Part shown: in pieces, positions 1 through 8,936 of the stretch
Layout of the letters: each line of letters begins with the position of its first letter
Position numbering within the stretch: position 1 is the first letter of the stretch
From: Indioceanicola profundi
GTDB lineage: Bacteria > Pseudomonadota > Alphaproteobacteria > Azospirillales > Azospirillaceae
Assembly (NCBI RefSeq): GCF_003568845.1
Contig: NZ_CP030126.1
Span: 406,001 to 470,000, forward strand
DNA: 64,000 bases
Direction of reading: 5' to 3'
Program-made: the position numbers and the translations under genes
The notes under the pieces: generated by a model
Database searches by the model: none
What the model saw: the letters and a program-made list of their open reading frames with translations, nothing else
Told to the model about the DNA's origin: nothing

Positions 1-722
1 CGTTCGCGCAGATGCTGGAACTGGGGCGCACCGGCGCCATGAGCGTCGGCTTCATCATCTTCATGCTGGTCATGGCCGTGGCCGTGATCGCCTTCATCGT
101 GTTCATGGAGCGGGCACAGCGCCGGCTGCTGGTCCAGTATCCCAAGCGCCAGGTCGGCAACCGCATGTTCGGCGGCGAATCCTCGCACCTTCCGCTGAAG
201 CTGAACACGGCCGGCGTGATCCCGCCGATCTTCGCCTCCTCGCTGCTGCTGCTGCCGCTGACCATGGCGCAGTTCGCCGGCCAGCAGGGCGGATGGATGG
301 GGCAGGTGGCCGCCTATGTGCAGCATGGTCAGCCGCTCTACATGCTGCTCTACGCCGCCCTGATCATCTTCTTCTGCTTCTTCTACACGGCAATCGTCTT
401 CAATCCGACGGAGACGGCGGAAAATCTGAAGAAGTATGGCGGCTTCATTCCGGGCATCCGTCCCGGCAAGAACACCGCAGACTACCTGGACTATGTGTTG
501 ACCCGGCTGACCGTGATCGGCGCGGCGTACCTCACCGTCGTGTGCCTGTTGCCTGAATTCCTCATCGCGGAATACGGCTTCATGTTCTACTTCGGCGGTA
601 CGAGCCTGCTGATCGTGGTGACGGTGACCCTGGACACAGTGGCGCAGATACACTCTCACCTCTTGGCTCACCAGTACGAAGGGCTTATCAAGAAAGCCAA
701 ACTTCGCGGGAGACGAGGATGA
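1..722 (+). CDS. secY: Protein translocase subunit SecY, C-terminal part (5' end outside window)
   Basis: Central channel of the SecYEG translocon in the inner membrane, which exports unfolded proteins and inserts membrane proteins. The reading frame is open from the window edge; about 239 residues are present, roughly the C-terminal half of a usual 440-residue SecY. Several hydrophobic segments are visible. The cytosolic loop with [15 protein letters not shown] and the segment [18 protein letters not shown] are hallmark SecY stretches. The end carries the usual basic tail ([10 protein letters not shown]). Its TGA overlaps the adk ATG as ATGA, so the two genes are translationally coupled in the ribosomal protein operon. 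Identity is certain; only the truncation by the window is special. Confidence 0.98.
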   Translation, partial: FAQMLELGRTGAMSVGFIIFMLVMAVAVIAFIVFMERAQRRLLVQYPKRQVGNRMFGGESSHLPLKLNTAGVIPPIFASSLLLLPLTMAQFAGQQGGWMGQVAAYVQHGQPLYMLLYAALIIFFCFFYTAIVFNPTETAENLKKYGGFIPGIRPGKNTADYLDYVLTRLTVIGAAYLTVVCLLPEFLIAEYGFMFYFGGTSLLIVVTVTLDTVAQIHSHLLAHQYEGLIKKAKLRGRRG

Positions 723-1366
723 ACCTGATTCTGCTGGGGCCGCCCGGCGCGGGGAAGGGAACGCAGGCGCAACGCCTTCAGGCCAAGTACGGCATGGTGC
801 AGCTCTCCACGGGCGACATGCTTCGGGCCGTCGTGAAGAGCGGCACGCCGCTCGGGCAGAAGGCGGACTCGATCATGAAGGCCGGCCAACTTGTGCCGGA
901 CGAGGTCATGATCGAGATGATCTCCAACCGGATCGATGAGCCGGATGCCAAGGGCGGCTTCATCCTCGACGGCTTCCCCCGGACCGTGGTGCAGGCGGAA
1001 GCGCTGGACCGGATGCTGGAGGAGAAGGGGCTGAAGCTTCACCACGTCATCGAGATGGTGGTGGACGACACGGCCCTGACGGAACGCATCACAGGGCGCT
1101 TCACCTGCGCCAAGTGCGGGACCGGCTATCACGACAGCTTCAAGCGGCCGGCGGTGGAGAACACCTGCGACGTCTGCGGCTCTCATGAGTTCATGCGCCG
1201 CGCGGACGACAATGCGGAGACCGTCGGCAAGCGGCTGGAGGCGTACCACAAGCAGACCGCGCCCATTCTGCCCTATTACGCGGGCCGGGGCGTCCTGAAG
1301 CAGGTGGACGGCATGGCGGAGATCGACGAAGTCACGCGTCAGATCGAGACCATCATTCAGTCTTGA
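719..1366 (+). CDS. adk: Adenylate kinase, zinc-binding LID type
   Basis: Cytosolic enzyme that interconverts ATP + AMP and 2 ADP. The 215-residue protein opens with the P-loop [10 protein letters not shown] (residues 7-16) and has the DGFPRT motif near residue 84. The LID domain carries four cysteines in two CxxC pairs (130/133 and 150/153), which marks the long, zinc-stabilised LID type. The ATG overlaps the secY stop, the usual secY-adk coupling of many alphaproteobacteria. A 350-base gap with its own promoter follows, so transcription to rpsM can be reset here. Confidence 0.97.
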   Translation: MNLILLGPPGAGKGTQAQRLQAKYGMVQLSTGDMLRAVVKSGTPLGQKADSIMKAGQLVPDEVMIEMISNRIDEPDAKGGFILDGFPRTVVQAEALDRMLEEKGLKLHHVIEMVVDDTALTERITGRFTCAKCGTGYHDSFKRPAVENTCDVCGSHEFMRRADDNAETVGKRLEAYHKQTAPILPYYAGRGVLKQVDGMAEIDEVTRQIETIIQS

Positions 1367-1445
1367 GGAATTGGCCCCGGAGAGAGGGGGCTGAAGGATT
1401 GCGCGGCCTGCGTCTACCGCATTGGTGGCAGGGCTGCGCAATTGG

Positions 1446-1473
1446 TTGACGGGGAGCGCGGCTTGGCTATACT
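1446..1473 (+). promoter_or_regulatory. Sigma-70-type promoter for the rpsM-rpsK-rpoA-rplQ unit
   Basis: TTGACG (1446-1451) and TATACT (1468-1473) are separated by 16 bases and lie about 245 bases upstream of rpsM. Both hexamers are close to the housekeeping consensus. It sits in the only long gap inside this otherwise tight operon, so an internal promoter for the distal ribosomal genes is likely. No start site can be mapped from sequence alone. Confidence 0.6.
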
Positions 1474-1479
1474 CGCCGC

Positions 1480-1718
1480 CTTCGATCCCCAGGGACCGAG
1501 AGTGAGGACCGTCCGCATCATGCCCCCTGGCGATCTGCCGGGGCCAGGCAGGGTGGCGGGCGTGTTTGGTTTGGGTTTCCCCTTTAGGGGTTTCCTACGG
1601 TTGAGATGTCCCGAAGGCCGCTGGCCCGCCCTCTCCGGCGGGCGGATGGTCAGGCGGGGCGTGGACGTAGATCCGGCGCGGAGTGCCTCCGCGCCGCATT
1701 GAAACGAGGAGACTGCGC
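1480..1718 (+). other. Long untranslated leader upstream of rpsM
   Basis: About 240 bases between the proposed promoter and the rpsM start hold no convincing gene. An 86-codon reading frame crosses it but has no recognisable domain. A short hairpin, CCCC-TTTA-GGGG, lies near 1579-1590. Ribosomal protein operons are often autoregulated through structured leaders, so this is a plausible site for such control. I recognise no known motif here. Confidence 0.35.
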
Positions 1719-2087
1719 GTGGCGCGTATCGCTGGCGTCAACATCCCCACGCAGAAGCGTGTGGTGATCGCCCTTCAGTACATTCATGGCATCGGCGCGA
1801 AGTTCGCGACCGAGATCTGCGGCAAGGTCGGCATCCCCGCCGATCGCCGGGTTCATCAGCTGACCGACGACGAGGTGCTCCGCATCCGTGAGGTCATCGA
1901 CGCCGACTACCGCGTCGAGGGCGATCTCCGTCGCCAGGTCGCTATGAACATCAAGCGGCTCATGGACATGGCCTGCTACCGTGGTCTGCGTCACCGTAAG
2001 AACCTGCCGGTTCGCGGTCAGCGCACCCACACCAACGCCCGTACCCGCAAGGGTCCGGCGAAGCCGATCGCCGGCAAGAAGAAGTAA
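1719..2087 (+). CDS. rpsM: 30S ribosomal protein S13
   Basis: S13 sits in the head of the small ribosomal subunit and contacts 5S/23S bridges and P-site tRNA. The 122-residue protein begins [10 protein letters not shown], which is the family's N-terminus. I therefore choose the GTG at 1719, preceded by AGGAGA at a 7-base spacing, over the in-frame ATG 36 bases upstream. The helix-two-turn-helix core and the basic tail ([11 protein letters not shown], then GKKK) are intact. rpsK follows 12 bases downstream. Confidence 0.96.
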   Translation: MARIAGVNIPTQKRVVIALQYIHGIGAKFATEICGKVGIPADRRVHQLTDDEVLRIREVIDADYRVEGDLRRQVAMNIKRLMDMACYRGLRHRKNLPVRGQRTHTNARTRKGPAKPIAGKKK

Positions 2088-2099
2088 GGATCAGCAGCC

Positions 2100-2498
2100 A
2101 TGGCAAAGCCGTCCGCTTCCGCCGCGCGCGTCCGTCGCCGCGAGCGCAAGAACATTACTGCCGGCGTCGCGCATGTGAACGCCAGCTTCAACAACACCAT
2201 GATCACCATCACCGACGCCCAGGGGAACACCATCTCCTGGTCCTCGTCCGGCATGATGGGCTTCAAGGGTTCCCGTAAGTCCACGCCCTATGCCGCCCAG
2301 ATGGCGGCCGAGGACGCCGGCCGCAAGGCCCAGGAGCACGGGATGAAGACCCTTGAGGTTGAGGTGAAGGGTCCGGGTTCGGGCCGCGAGTCCGCCCTGC
2401 GCGCGCTGCAGGCCGTGGGCTTTCAGATCACCTCGATCCGCGACGTGACGCCGATCCCGCACAACGGCGTTCGCCCGCCGAAGAAGCGTCGCGTCTGA
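2100..2498 (+). CDS. rpsK: 30S ribosomal protein S11
   Basis: S11 lies on the platform of the 30S subunit near the mRNA exit and the Shine-Dalgarno helix. The 132-residue protein contains the conserved [19 protein letters not shown] stretch, the [14 protein letters not shown] segment and the C-terminal THN-like signature [14 protein letters not shown]. The N-terminus is the usual alphaproteobacterial basic extension. It sits between rpsM (12-base gap) and rpoA (137-base gap), the standard order. Confidence 0.97.
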   Translation: MAKPSASAARVRRRERKNITAGVAHVNASFNNTMITITDAQGNTISWSSSGMMGFKGSRKSTPYAAQMAAEDAGRKAQEHGMKTLEVEVKGPGSGRESALRALQAVGFQITSIRDVTPIPHNGVRPPKKRRV

Positions 2499-2635
2499 TC
2501 CTGCGCGCTTGAGAGGTTCCATCCGGAACGCCGCCGCCCCGGGAAAGCCGTCCGCCTGCCATCGCGGACGGGAAAGCATTGGGGCGGCGGGGTTCCGTTT
2601 GGCCGTGAACACCCAGATGGCATGAGGTTTCGACC

Positions 2636-3652
2636 GTGATCCAGAAGAACTGGCAGACCCTCGAGAAGCCCAGCAAGCTCGACATCACCCCCGGCAACAA
2701 CCCGAAGCGCGAAGCGACCATCGTCGCCGGCCCGCTGGAGCGCGGCTTCGGCCTGACGCTCGGAAACTCGCTGCGCCGCGTGCTGCTGTCGTCGCTACAG
2801 GGTGCCGCTGTCACCGCCATTCACATCGACGGCGTGCTGCACGAGTTCTCCTCCATCCCCGGCGTCCGTGAGGACGTGACCGATATCGTCCTGAACATCA
2901 AGGCCATGGCGCTGAAGATGGGCGGCGACGTGCCGAAGCGTCTGCGTCTCCGGGCCGAAGGCCCGTGCGAAGTGACCGCCGGCATGATCGAGACGGTTGC
3001 CGACATCGAGGTGCTGGACCCCGGCCACGTGATCTGCACCCTGGATGCTGGCGCCCGCCTGAACATGGAGCTGACGGTCGCCACGGGTAAGGGCTACGTC
3101 CCGGCATCGCTGAACCGTCCGGAAGATGCGCCGATCGGGCTGATCCCGGTCGACTCGATCTTCTCCCCGGTGAAGAAGGTCGCCTACAAGGTCGAGAACA
3201 CCCGCGTTGGCCAGACCACCGACTACGACAAGCTGTCGCTGACGGTGGAGACCAACGGCGCTGTCACGCCGGACGACGCGGTGGCCATTGCCGCCCGCAT
3301 CCTGCAGGACCAGCTGCAGATGTTCATCAACTTCGAGGAGCCGCAGGCCGCCGTGGCCGAGGCCACGAAGGACGAGATCCCGTTCAACAAGAATCTGCTG
3401 CGCAAGGTGGACGAGCTGGAGCTGTCGGTCCGCTCCGCCAACTGCCTGAAGAACGACAACATCGTCTATATCGGCGATCTGGTGCAGAAGACCGAGGCGG
3501 AGATGCTCCGCACCCCGAACTTCGGCCGCAAGTCGCTGAACGAGATCAAGGAAGTGCTGGCCCAGATGGGTCTGCACCTCGGTATGGAGATCCCGAACTG
3601 GCCGCCCGAGAACATCGAGGATCTGGCCAAGCGTCTGGAAGAGCCGTACTGA
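2636..3652 (+). CDS. rpoA: DNA-directed RNA polymerase subunit alpha
   Basis: The alpha dimer nucleates RNA polymerase assembly, and its C-terminal domain contacts UP elements and activators. The 338-residue product has the N-terminal assembly domain with [20 protein letters not shown] (about residues 32-51). The helix-hairpin-helix alpha-CTD (about 250-330) carries [18 protein letters not shown] and [10 protein letters not shown]. Translation starts at a GTG; GAGG lies about 8 bases upstream. The length matches alphaproteobacterial orthologues. Confidence 0.97.
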   Translation: MIQKNWQTLEKPSKLDITPGNNPKREATIVAGPLERGFGLTLGNSLRRVLLSSLQGAAVTAIHIDGVLHEFSSIPGVREDVTDIVLNIKAMALKMGGDVPKRLRLRAEGPCEVTAGMIETVADIEVLDPGHVICTLDAGARLNMELTVATGKGYVPASLNRPEDAPIGLIPVDSIFSPVKKVAYKVENTRVGQTTDYDKLSLTVETNGAVTPDDAVAIAARILQDQLQMFINFEEPQAAVAEATKDEIPFNKNLLRKVDELELSVRSANCLKNDNIVYIGDLVQKTEAEMLRTPNFGRKSLNEIKEVLAQMGLHLGMEIPNWPPENIEDLAKRLEEPY

Positions 3653-3817
3653 GCCTTGTTGAAATCGGGGCGCGCGGGCTGATGCCCGCGTGATCCGATA
3701 GTTTGCGTACCGGGCCGCCCAGGCCCACCCCCGCCGTGCAGGCCCCTCCGGGTCAGGGCGTGCGGGGATCACCATCGGCGCTCCCCTTGGGAGGCCAAGC
3801 CATGAAGGAGAGCAACC

Positions 3818-4243
3818 ATGCGTCACGGTGTAGCCGGGCGTAAATTCAACCGCACCACCTCCCACCGTCTCGCCATGTTCTCCAACATGGCGAACGCGCT
3901 GATCAAGCATGAGCAGATCAAGACCACCCTGCCCAAGGCGAAGGACCTCCGCCCGGTGGTGGAGCGTCTGATCACCCTCGGCAAGAAGGGCGGCCTCGCC
4001 AACCGTCGTCTGGCCTATGCGCACCTGCGCGACCACGACATGGTGACCAAGCTGTTCAGCGTGATCGCCGATCGCTACAAGGACCGCAACGGTGGCTACA
4101 CCCGCGTCCTGAAGGCCGGCTTCCGCTATGGCGATGCCGCCCCGATGGCGGTGATCGAGCTGGTCGACCGCGATCCGGCCGCCAAGGGCCTGGACAGCGG
4201 CCCGACCGCCGAGCAGGTGGAAGAGACCGAGGAGCAGGCCTGA
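3818..4243 (+). CDS. rplQ: 50S ribosomal protein L17
   Basis: L17 binds 23S rRNA near the exit tunnel. The 141-residue protein starts [12 protein letters not shown], the invariant family N-terminus, followed by [34 protein letters not shown] strong ribosome binding site (GAAGGAG, about 8 bases upstream) fixes the start; a closer upstream ATG at 3801 is out of register. The acidic C-terminal extension after about residue 120 is common in alphaproteobacteria. It is the last gene before a strong terminator. Confidence 0.97.
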   Translation: MRHGVAGRKFNRTTSHRLAMFSNMANALIKHEQIKTTLPKAKDLRPVVERLITLGKKGGLANRRLAYAHLRDHDMVTKLFSVIADRYKDRNGGYTRVLKAGFRYGDAAPMAVIELVDRDPAAKGLDSGPTAEQVEETEEQA

Positions 4244-4271
4244 ACCAGGGCCTGATCCCCGCGGATCGATA

Positions 4272-4313
4272 GAAACCGCGCCCCGGCACATGCCGCGGGC
4301 GCGGTTTTCTTTT
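4272..4313 (+). terminator. Rho-independent terminator of the ribosomal protein/rpoA operon
   Basis: GAAACCGCGCCC (4272-4283) pairs with GGGCGCGGTTTTC (4297-4309) around a 13-base loop and is followed by a T-rich run. It ends the operon 29 bases after rplQ and also lies just past the 3' end of the opposing racemase gene. Confidence 0.85.
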
Positions 4314-4318
4314 GTGGG

Positions 4319-5011
4319 TCAGCCGGCGAGCGCGAAGTCCAGCGCCGCGGCGCAGTGGAGTGCGGTGGTGTCGAAGACCGGCAGGTCGGTATGCTCCGGA
4401 CCGATCAGGAGGCCAACCTCCGTGCAGCCCAGGATGACGCCGTCGGCGCCGTCCCGGCGGAGGGTCTCGATGAGTTCCAGGTACGCGGCCCGACTCTCAT
4501 CCCGGACGATCCCCTGGCACAGCTCCTCATAGATGATCCGGTGGACCAGTGTACGTCCGGCGTCGTCCGGCGTGATCGGGTTCACGCCGCCGGCGCGGAG
4601 CCGCTCCCGGTAGAAGTCCTGCTCCATAGTGTAGCGGGTGGCCAGAAGGGCAGGGCGGCGGACTCCGGCATCCACGCACGCCGCCGCGGTCACGTCGGCG
4701 ATGTGGATCAACGGCAAGCCAGCTGCCGCTTCCACTTCGGCCGCCATGCGGTGCATGGTGTTGGTACAGATCACGACGGCCTCGGCACCGGCGCGGCGCA
4801 GGGCAGCGCCAGCCTCCTCCATGCGGGCGGTCAGGCCGTCCCAGTCCCCGGACGCCTGAAGCGCGGCGATCTCCGCGAAGTCCACGGACCAGAGGATGAG
4901 CCGAGCGGAATGGAGCCCGCCCAGCCGCTCCCGCGCTAACCGGTTCAGCAGGCGGTAGTAGATGGCGGTGCTTTCCCAGCTCATCCCGCCGATCAATCCC
5001 AAGGTGCGCAT
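4319..5011 (-). CDS. Aspartate/glutamate racemase family protein
   Basis: Probable PLP-independent amino acid racemase of the Asp/Glu/hydantoin racemase superfamily, 230 residues, cytosolic. The N-terminus MRTLGLIGGMSWEST is typical of the aspartate racemase branch. The two catalytic cysteines are visible in VICTNTMHR (about residue 82) and LGCTEVGLL (about residue 193). I start at the ATG at 5011, because the 20 residues upstream do not look like part of the fold. The gene converges on rplQ across its terminator. Substrate cannot be told from sequence; aspartate or a broader set of amino acids is possible. Confidence 0.85.
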   Translation of the reverse strand: MRTLGLIGGMSWESTAIYYRLLNRLARERLGGLHSARLILWSVDFAEIAALQASGDWDGLTARMEEAGAALRRAGAEAVVICTNTMHRMAAEVEAAAGLPLIHIADVTAAACVDAGVRRPALLATRYTMEQDFYRERLRAGGVNPITPDDAGRTLVHRIIYEELCQGIVRDESRAAYLELIETLRRDGADGVILGCTEVGLLIGPEHTDLPVFDTTALHCAAALDFALAG

Positions 5012-5170
5012 GGCCCAGCCTGTCGTTGCATCGCTTCGTATGGGGGTAGCAGACCTGAGGCCTCTTTGCATCAGGCACAGGATCGCCAGCCCTGTTCATG
5101 GCTGGAATACTTGCGGGTCGATGCAGCGGCGCGCTATGCGGAATGATCCATCATCGAAGGGTATCTGCCG

Positions 5171-5440
5171 ATGCTTGCCCGCCTCATTGCCGCTTCCGCT
5201 CTCTGCGCTGCCGTGTTGACGGGCTGCATGGCCACGCCGGCAGAGCGGGAGAAGCAGACCCAAGGGCTCGACCCGCGCAAGGCCTGCATCGCCGCCTGTA
5301 ACCGGGCAGCCGCCATCTGTGCGGACCAGCGTTCGGCCCAGTCGTCGGGGGCACTCACGGCCCCGCAGGAATATGGGATGACGGCCGTGTGCAATTCAGA
5401 ACTGCGGCAGTGCCTCACGGGCTGCGGCGGGGGCGGCTGA
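5171..5440 (+). CDS. Small cysteine-rich lipoprotein, function unknown
   Basis: An 89-residue predicted lipoprotein: hydrophobic signal segment, then lipobox LTGC with Cys19 as the lipidated residue. The mature part has six further cysteines in a mirror pattern, C39-x3-C43-x6-C50 and C74-x6-C81-x3-C85. This would suit a disulfide-stapled helical hairpin in the periplasm. GAAGG lies 9 bases before the ATG. It stands 50 bases upstream of the HtrA-like protease gene on the same strand, so a shared transcript is possible. I do not recognise a family. Confidence 0.7.
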   Translation: MLARLIAASALCAAVLTGCMATPAEREKQTQGLDPRKACIAACNRAAAICADQRSAQSSGALTAPQEYGMTAVCNSELRQCLTGCGGGG

Positions 5441-5490
5441 CAGGCAGCGGGGACTTCCGCCCGCGGGCGGGGCCGCTTACATTCACCGGC

Positions 5491-6927
5491 ATGATGAAGA
5501 CCCGTTCCATTCTCCGGGCCGGTGCGGCCGTCCTGGCGCTCAGCCTTGCGATGCCGATTCCGGTCCAGCCGACCTATGCCCAATCGCGCGCGGTCCCGCA
5601 GAGCCGGGAGCAGATCACCCTGTCCTTCGCGCCTGTGGTGAAGCAGGCATCGCCGGCAGTGGTGAACATCTATACCCGCCGCACCGTGCGCCAGCGCGTA
5701 TCGCCCTTCATGGACGACCCGGTGTTCCGGCGCTTCTTCGGCGAGTCCTTCAGCTTCGGTGTGCCGCGGGAGAGGGTGGAAGGTTCGCTCGGCTCCGGCG
5801 TGATCGTGGCGGCGGACGGGCTGGTGGTCACCAACGCCCATGTGGTGAAGGGCAGCGACGAGATCACCGTGGTGCTGAACGACCGGCGGGAATTCCCGGC
5901 CAAGGTGGAAACGGTGGATGAACGGGTGGATCTGGCCGTCCTACGCATCGAGGCGGATGGGGAGAAGCTGCCCTTCCTGGAGTTCGGCGAGTCGGACGAT
6001 CTGGAGGTCGGCGATCTGGTCCTGGCGATCGGGAATCCGTTCGGTGTCGGCCAGACGGTAACCAGCGGCATTGTCTCCGCGCTTGCGCGCACCGCAGTCG
6101 GCGTCTCGGACTATAATTTCTTCATTCAGACGGATGCCGCTGTGAACCCAGGCAATTCCGGGGGCGCGCTGATCACGATGGACGGGCGATTGGTCGGCAT
6201 CAACACCGCGATCTACTCCCGATCCGGCGGCAGCATCGGTATCGGCTTCGCCATTCCGGCCGCCATGGTGCGTACCGTGGTGGATGCGGTGCGGGCCGGG
6301 GGCAAGCTGGTGCGGCCCTGGATCGGCGCGGACGGGCAGGCGGTCACGGCCGATCTCGCCCACACGCTCGGCCTGTCCCGTCCGGCTGGCGTGCTGATCA
6401 ATGAAATCCGTGCGCGGGGACCGGCGGAGAAGGCGGGGCTGCGGGTCGGCGACGTGGTCACCGCCGTCAATGGCCGGTCGGTCGATGATCCGGAGGCCAT
6501 GCGCTACCGGGTCGCCACCTTGCCGGTCGGCGGCTCCGCCACGCTGACGGTGATCCGCGACGGGCGGGAGCAGAAGCTCAACCTGGCCCTGATCGCCCCG
6601 CCGGAGGACCCGCCGCGGGACCTGACGCTGCTGGACGGCCGCCACCCCCTGGTCGGGGCGGAGGTGGCGAACCTCAACCCCGCTTTGGTGGAGGAGATGC
6701 GATTCGACGAGGGCGTGGGGACGGAAGGCGTGGTGGTCATGCAGGTAGCGCCCCGCACGCCGGCCGCCAGCCTGGGCCTGCGGCCCGGCGACGTGGTGCT
6801 GCGGGTCAATGCCACCGACATCGGCCGGGTGCAGGACCTCCGCCATATCCTGGACAGCCGGAGCCGATCCTGGACCATCTCCGTCCGGCGCAACGGCCGG
6901 GTCATGACCACGACCATCGGCGGCTGA
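5491..6927 (+). CDS. Periplasmic serine protease of the HtrA/DegP family (Do-like)
   Basis: Envelope quality-control protease/chaperone of 478 residues. A signal peptide ends near PTYA (about residue 30). The trypsin-like domain shows the full catalytic triad: His117 in TNAHVVK, Asp148 in VDLAVLR and Ser223 in GNSGGALI. Two PDZ domains follow (about 285-375 and 385-475). The start is taken as the ATG-ATG pair at 5491/5494, because the signal peptide begins there; the upstream open frame is not protein-like. Whether it is DegP, DegQ or another paralogue cannot be settled here. Confidence 0.9.
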   Translation: MMKTRSILRAGAAVLALSLAMPIPVQPTYAQSRAVPQSREQITLSFAPVVKQASPAVVNIYTRRTVRQRVSPFMDDPVFRRFFGESFSFGVPRERVEGSLGSGVIVAADGLVVTNAHVVKGSDEITVVLNDRREFPAKVETVDERVDLAVLRIEADGEKLPFLEFGESDDLEVGDLVLAIGNPFGVGQTVTSGIVSALARTAVGVSDYNFFIQTDAAVNPGNSGGALITMDGRLVGINTAIYSRSGGSIGIGFAIPAAMVRTVVDAVRAGGKLVRPWIGADGQAVTADLAHTLGLSRPAGVLINEIRARGPAEKAGLRVGDVVTAVNGRSVDDPEAMRYRVATLPVGGSATLTVIRDGREQKLNLALIAPPEDPPRDLTLLDGRHPLVGAEVANLNPALVEEMRFDEGVGTEGVVVMQVAPRTPAASLGLRPGDVVLRVNATDIGRVQDLRHILDSRSRSWTISVRRNGRVMTTTIGG

Positions 6928-7001
6928 ACCAACCGAAGCTGGCGCGGCCGTGGGCAGGATCGGCTATGCTGGGCGCCGACCGTAGACGAGATGCCCGAGC
7001 C

Positions 7002-8297
7002 ATGGCCGCCACCCTGTTCGAAGCTGACGCCCCCCGCCCGCTGGCCGACCGGCTGCGGCCCCGGACCATTGCCGAGGTGGTGGGGCAGGAGCATCTGCTG
7101 AAGCCGGACGGCCCCATCGGCCGGCAGCTCGCGGCGCGACGCCTGTCCTCCATGATCCTGTGGGGGCCGCCCGGCTGCGGCAAGACCACCATCGCGCGCC
7201 TGCTGGCCCAGAGCACCGACCTGTATTTCGAGCCGCTGTCGGCCATCTTCACCGGCGTAGCCGACCTGCGGAAGGTCTTCGAGGCGGCGAAGCAGCGGCG
7301 CATCGGCGGGCAGGGCACGCTGCTGTTCATCGATGAGATCCACCGCTTCAACCGCTCCCAGCAGGATGGCTTCCTGCCCTATGTGGAGGATGGCACCGTC
7401 ACGCTGGTGGGGGCGACGACGGAGAATCCCAGCTTCGAGCTGAACGCTGCGCTGCTGTCCCGCGCCCAGGTCTTCGTGCTGAACCGGCTGGACGAGGCGG
7501 CGCTGGAAAAGCTGCTGGGCCGGGCGGAGGCGGAGATGGAGCGACCCCTGCCGCTGGAGGCCGATGCCCGCACGGCGCTGAAAGCCATGGCCGACGGTGA
7601 CGGGCGCTACTGCCTGAACCTGTGCGAGGAGTTGTTCCAGCTTCCCGAAGGCACGGTGCTGGACACGGCCGGGCTGACGGCGGCGGTGCAGCGGCGCATG
7701 CCCCTCTACGACAAGGCGCAGGAGGGGCATTACAACCTGATCTCCGCCCTGCACAAATCGTTGCGCGGGTCCGACACGGATGCGGCGCTGTACTGGTTCG
7801 CGCGCATGCTGGCGGGCGGGGAGCACCCCCGCTACATCGCGCGCCGGCTGGTTCGTTTCGCATCCGAGGATATCGGCCTGGCCGATCCCAACGCGCTGGT
7901 CCAGGCCCTGGCCGCCTGGGACACCTATGAGCGGCTGGGCAGCCCGGAGGGGGAGCTGGCCATCGTCCAGTGCGTGATCTATCTCGGCACCGCGCCGAAA
8001 TCCAACGCGGCCTATACCGCCTACAAGCAGGCGGTGCGCGCGGCCAAGGAGACCGGCAGCCTGATGCCGCCCAAGCACATCCTGAACGCGCCGACCAAGC
8101 TGATGAAGCAGATCGGCTACGGCAAGGGCTACGAGTACGACCACGATACGGAGGACGGATTCTCCGGCCAGGACTATTTCCCGGAGGAGATGGGGCGGCG
8201 GGAGTTCTACAAGCCGGTGGAGCGCGGCTTCGAGCGGGACATCAAGAAGCGGCTGGAATACTGGGCGAAGCTGCGGGCGCAGCGACCGCGGGAGTAG
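7002..8297 (+). CDS. rarA: Replication-associated recombination protein RarA (MgsA-type AAA+ ATPase)
   Basis: Clamp-loader-like AAA+ ATPase that acts at stalled replication forks, 431 residues. It has the Walker A GPPGCGKTT (residues 55-63), Walker B with LLFIDEIHRFN, sensor 1 GATTENPSFE and the C-terminal tetramerisation region with NAPTKLMKQIGYGKGYEYDHD, all typical of RarA/WRNIP1. I start at ATG 7002 (MAATLFEAD); a 12-residue upstream extension is possible but not conserved-looking. It follows the HtrA gene by 74 bases. Confidence 0.92.
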   Translation: MAATLFEADAPRPLADRLRPRTIAEVVGQEHLLKPDGPIGRQLAARRLSSMILWGPPGCGKTTIARLLAQSTDLYFEPLSAIFTGVADLRKVFEAAKQRRIGGQGTLLFIDEIHRFNRSQQDGFLPYVEDGTVTLVGATTENPSFELNAALLSRAQVFVLNRLDEAALEKLLGRAEAEMERPLPLEADARTALKAMADGDGRYCLNLCEELFQLPEGTVLDTAGLTAAVQRRMPLYDKAQEGHYNLISALHKSLRGSDTDAALYWFARMLAGGEHPRYIARRLVRFASEDIGLADPNALVQALAAWDTYERLGSPEGELAIVQCVIYLGTAPKSNAAYTAYKQAVRAAKETGSLMPPKHILNAPTKLMKQIGYGKGYEYDHDTEDGFSGQDYFPEEMGRREFYKPVERGFERDIKKRLEYWAKLRAQRPRE

Positions 8298-8344
8298 CTT
8301 CCGCCAGGGCCGCATAACAAGCACGAAAACAGGGAGGAACGTTC

Positions 8345-8923
8345 ATGACCCAGCCTGTCCAGGCGCCGATCAGCCGATTCCCCGTCCCCGCCTTGTCGGA
8401 AATGCCGGAGGATATCCGGGAACGGCTGCTGGCCGTCCAGGAGAAGTCGGGCTTCATCCCCAACGTCTTCCTGGTCCTGGCGCGCCGCCCGGAGGAGTTC
8501 CGCGCCTTCTTCGCCTATCACGACGCGCTGATGGACAAGCCGGGCAATCTGACCAAGGCGGAGCGCGAGATGATCGTGGTCGCCACCAGCAACGCGAACC
8601 AGTGCCAGTACTGCGTGGTCGCGCATGGCGCGATCCTGCGCATCCGGGCGAAGAATCCCCTGATCGCGGACCAGATCGCCATCAACTACCGCAAGGCCGA
8701 CATCACGCCCCGCCAGAAGGCGATGCTGGATTTCGCCATGAAGGTCGCCTTCGAGGCCCATGCCGTGGGCGAGAACGACCATGCCGCACTGGCCCGGCAT
8801 GGCTTCGACATGGAGGATGCGTGGGACATCGCCGCCATCGCGGCCTTCTTCGGCATGTCGAACCGCATGGCGAACGTCACCAGCATGCGGCCGAACGACG
8901 AGTTCTATGCGTTGGGCCGATAG
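8345..8923 (+). CDS. Peroxidase-related enzyme, AhpD/carboxymuconolactone decarboxylase fold
   Basis: A 192-residue all-helical protein of the AhpD-like superfamily. The redox motif NQCQYCVVAHGA gives Cys87, Cys90 and His94, the arrangement used by AhpD for peroxide reduction with a thiol relay. The length and the sequence around the motif fit the uncharacterised peroxidase-related branch rather than true AhpD. AGGGAGG just before the ATG supports the start. It is followed 13 bases later by a DUF429-type gene. The physiological electron donor is unknown. Confidence 0.82.
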   Translation: MTQPVQAPISRFPVPALSEMPEDIRERLLAVQEKSGFIPNVFLVLARRPEEFRAFFAYHDALMDKPGNLTKAEREMIVVATSNANQCQYCVVAHGAILRIRAKNPLIADQIAINYRKADITPRQKAMLDFAMKVAFEAHAVGENDHAALARHGFDMEDAWDIAAIAAFFGMSNRMANVTSMRPNDEFYALGR

Positions 8924-8936
8924 GGCCGGAACCGGC

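Noticed and set aside
1442..1702. 86-codon open frame upstream of rpsM
   Set aside because: It starts inside the promoter, has no recognisable domain or ribosome binding site, and overlaps the leader.
2795..4291. 498-codon antisense frame over rpoA and rplQ
   Set aside because: Both plus-strand genes are unmistakable; the frame is rich in His, Arg and Gln as expected of a GC shadow.
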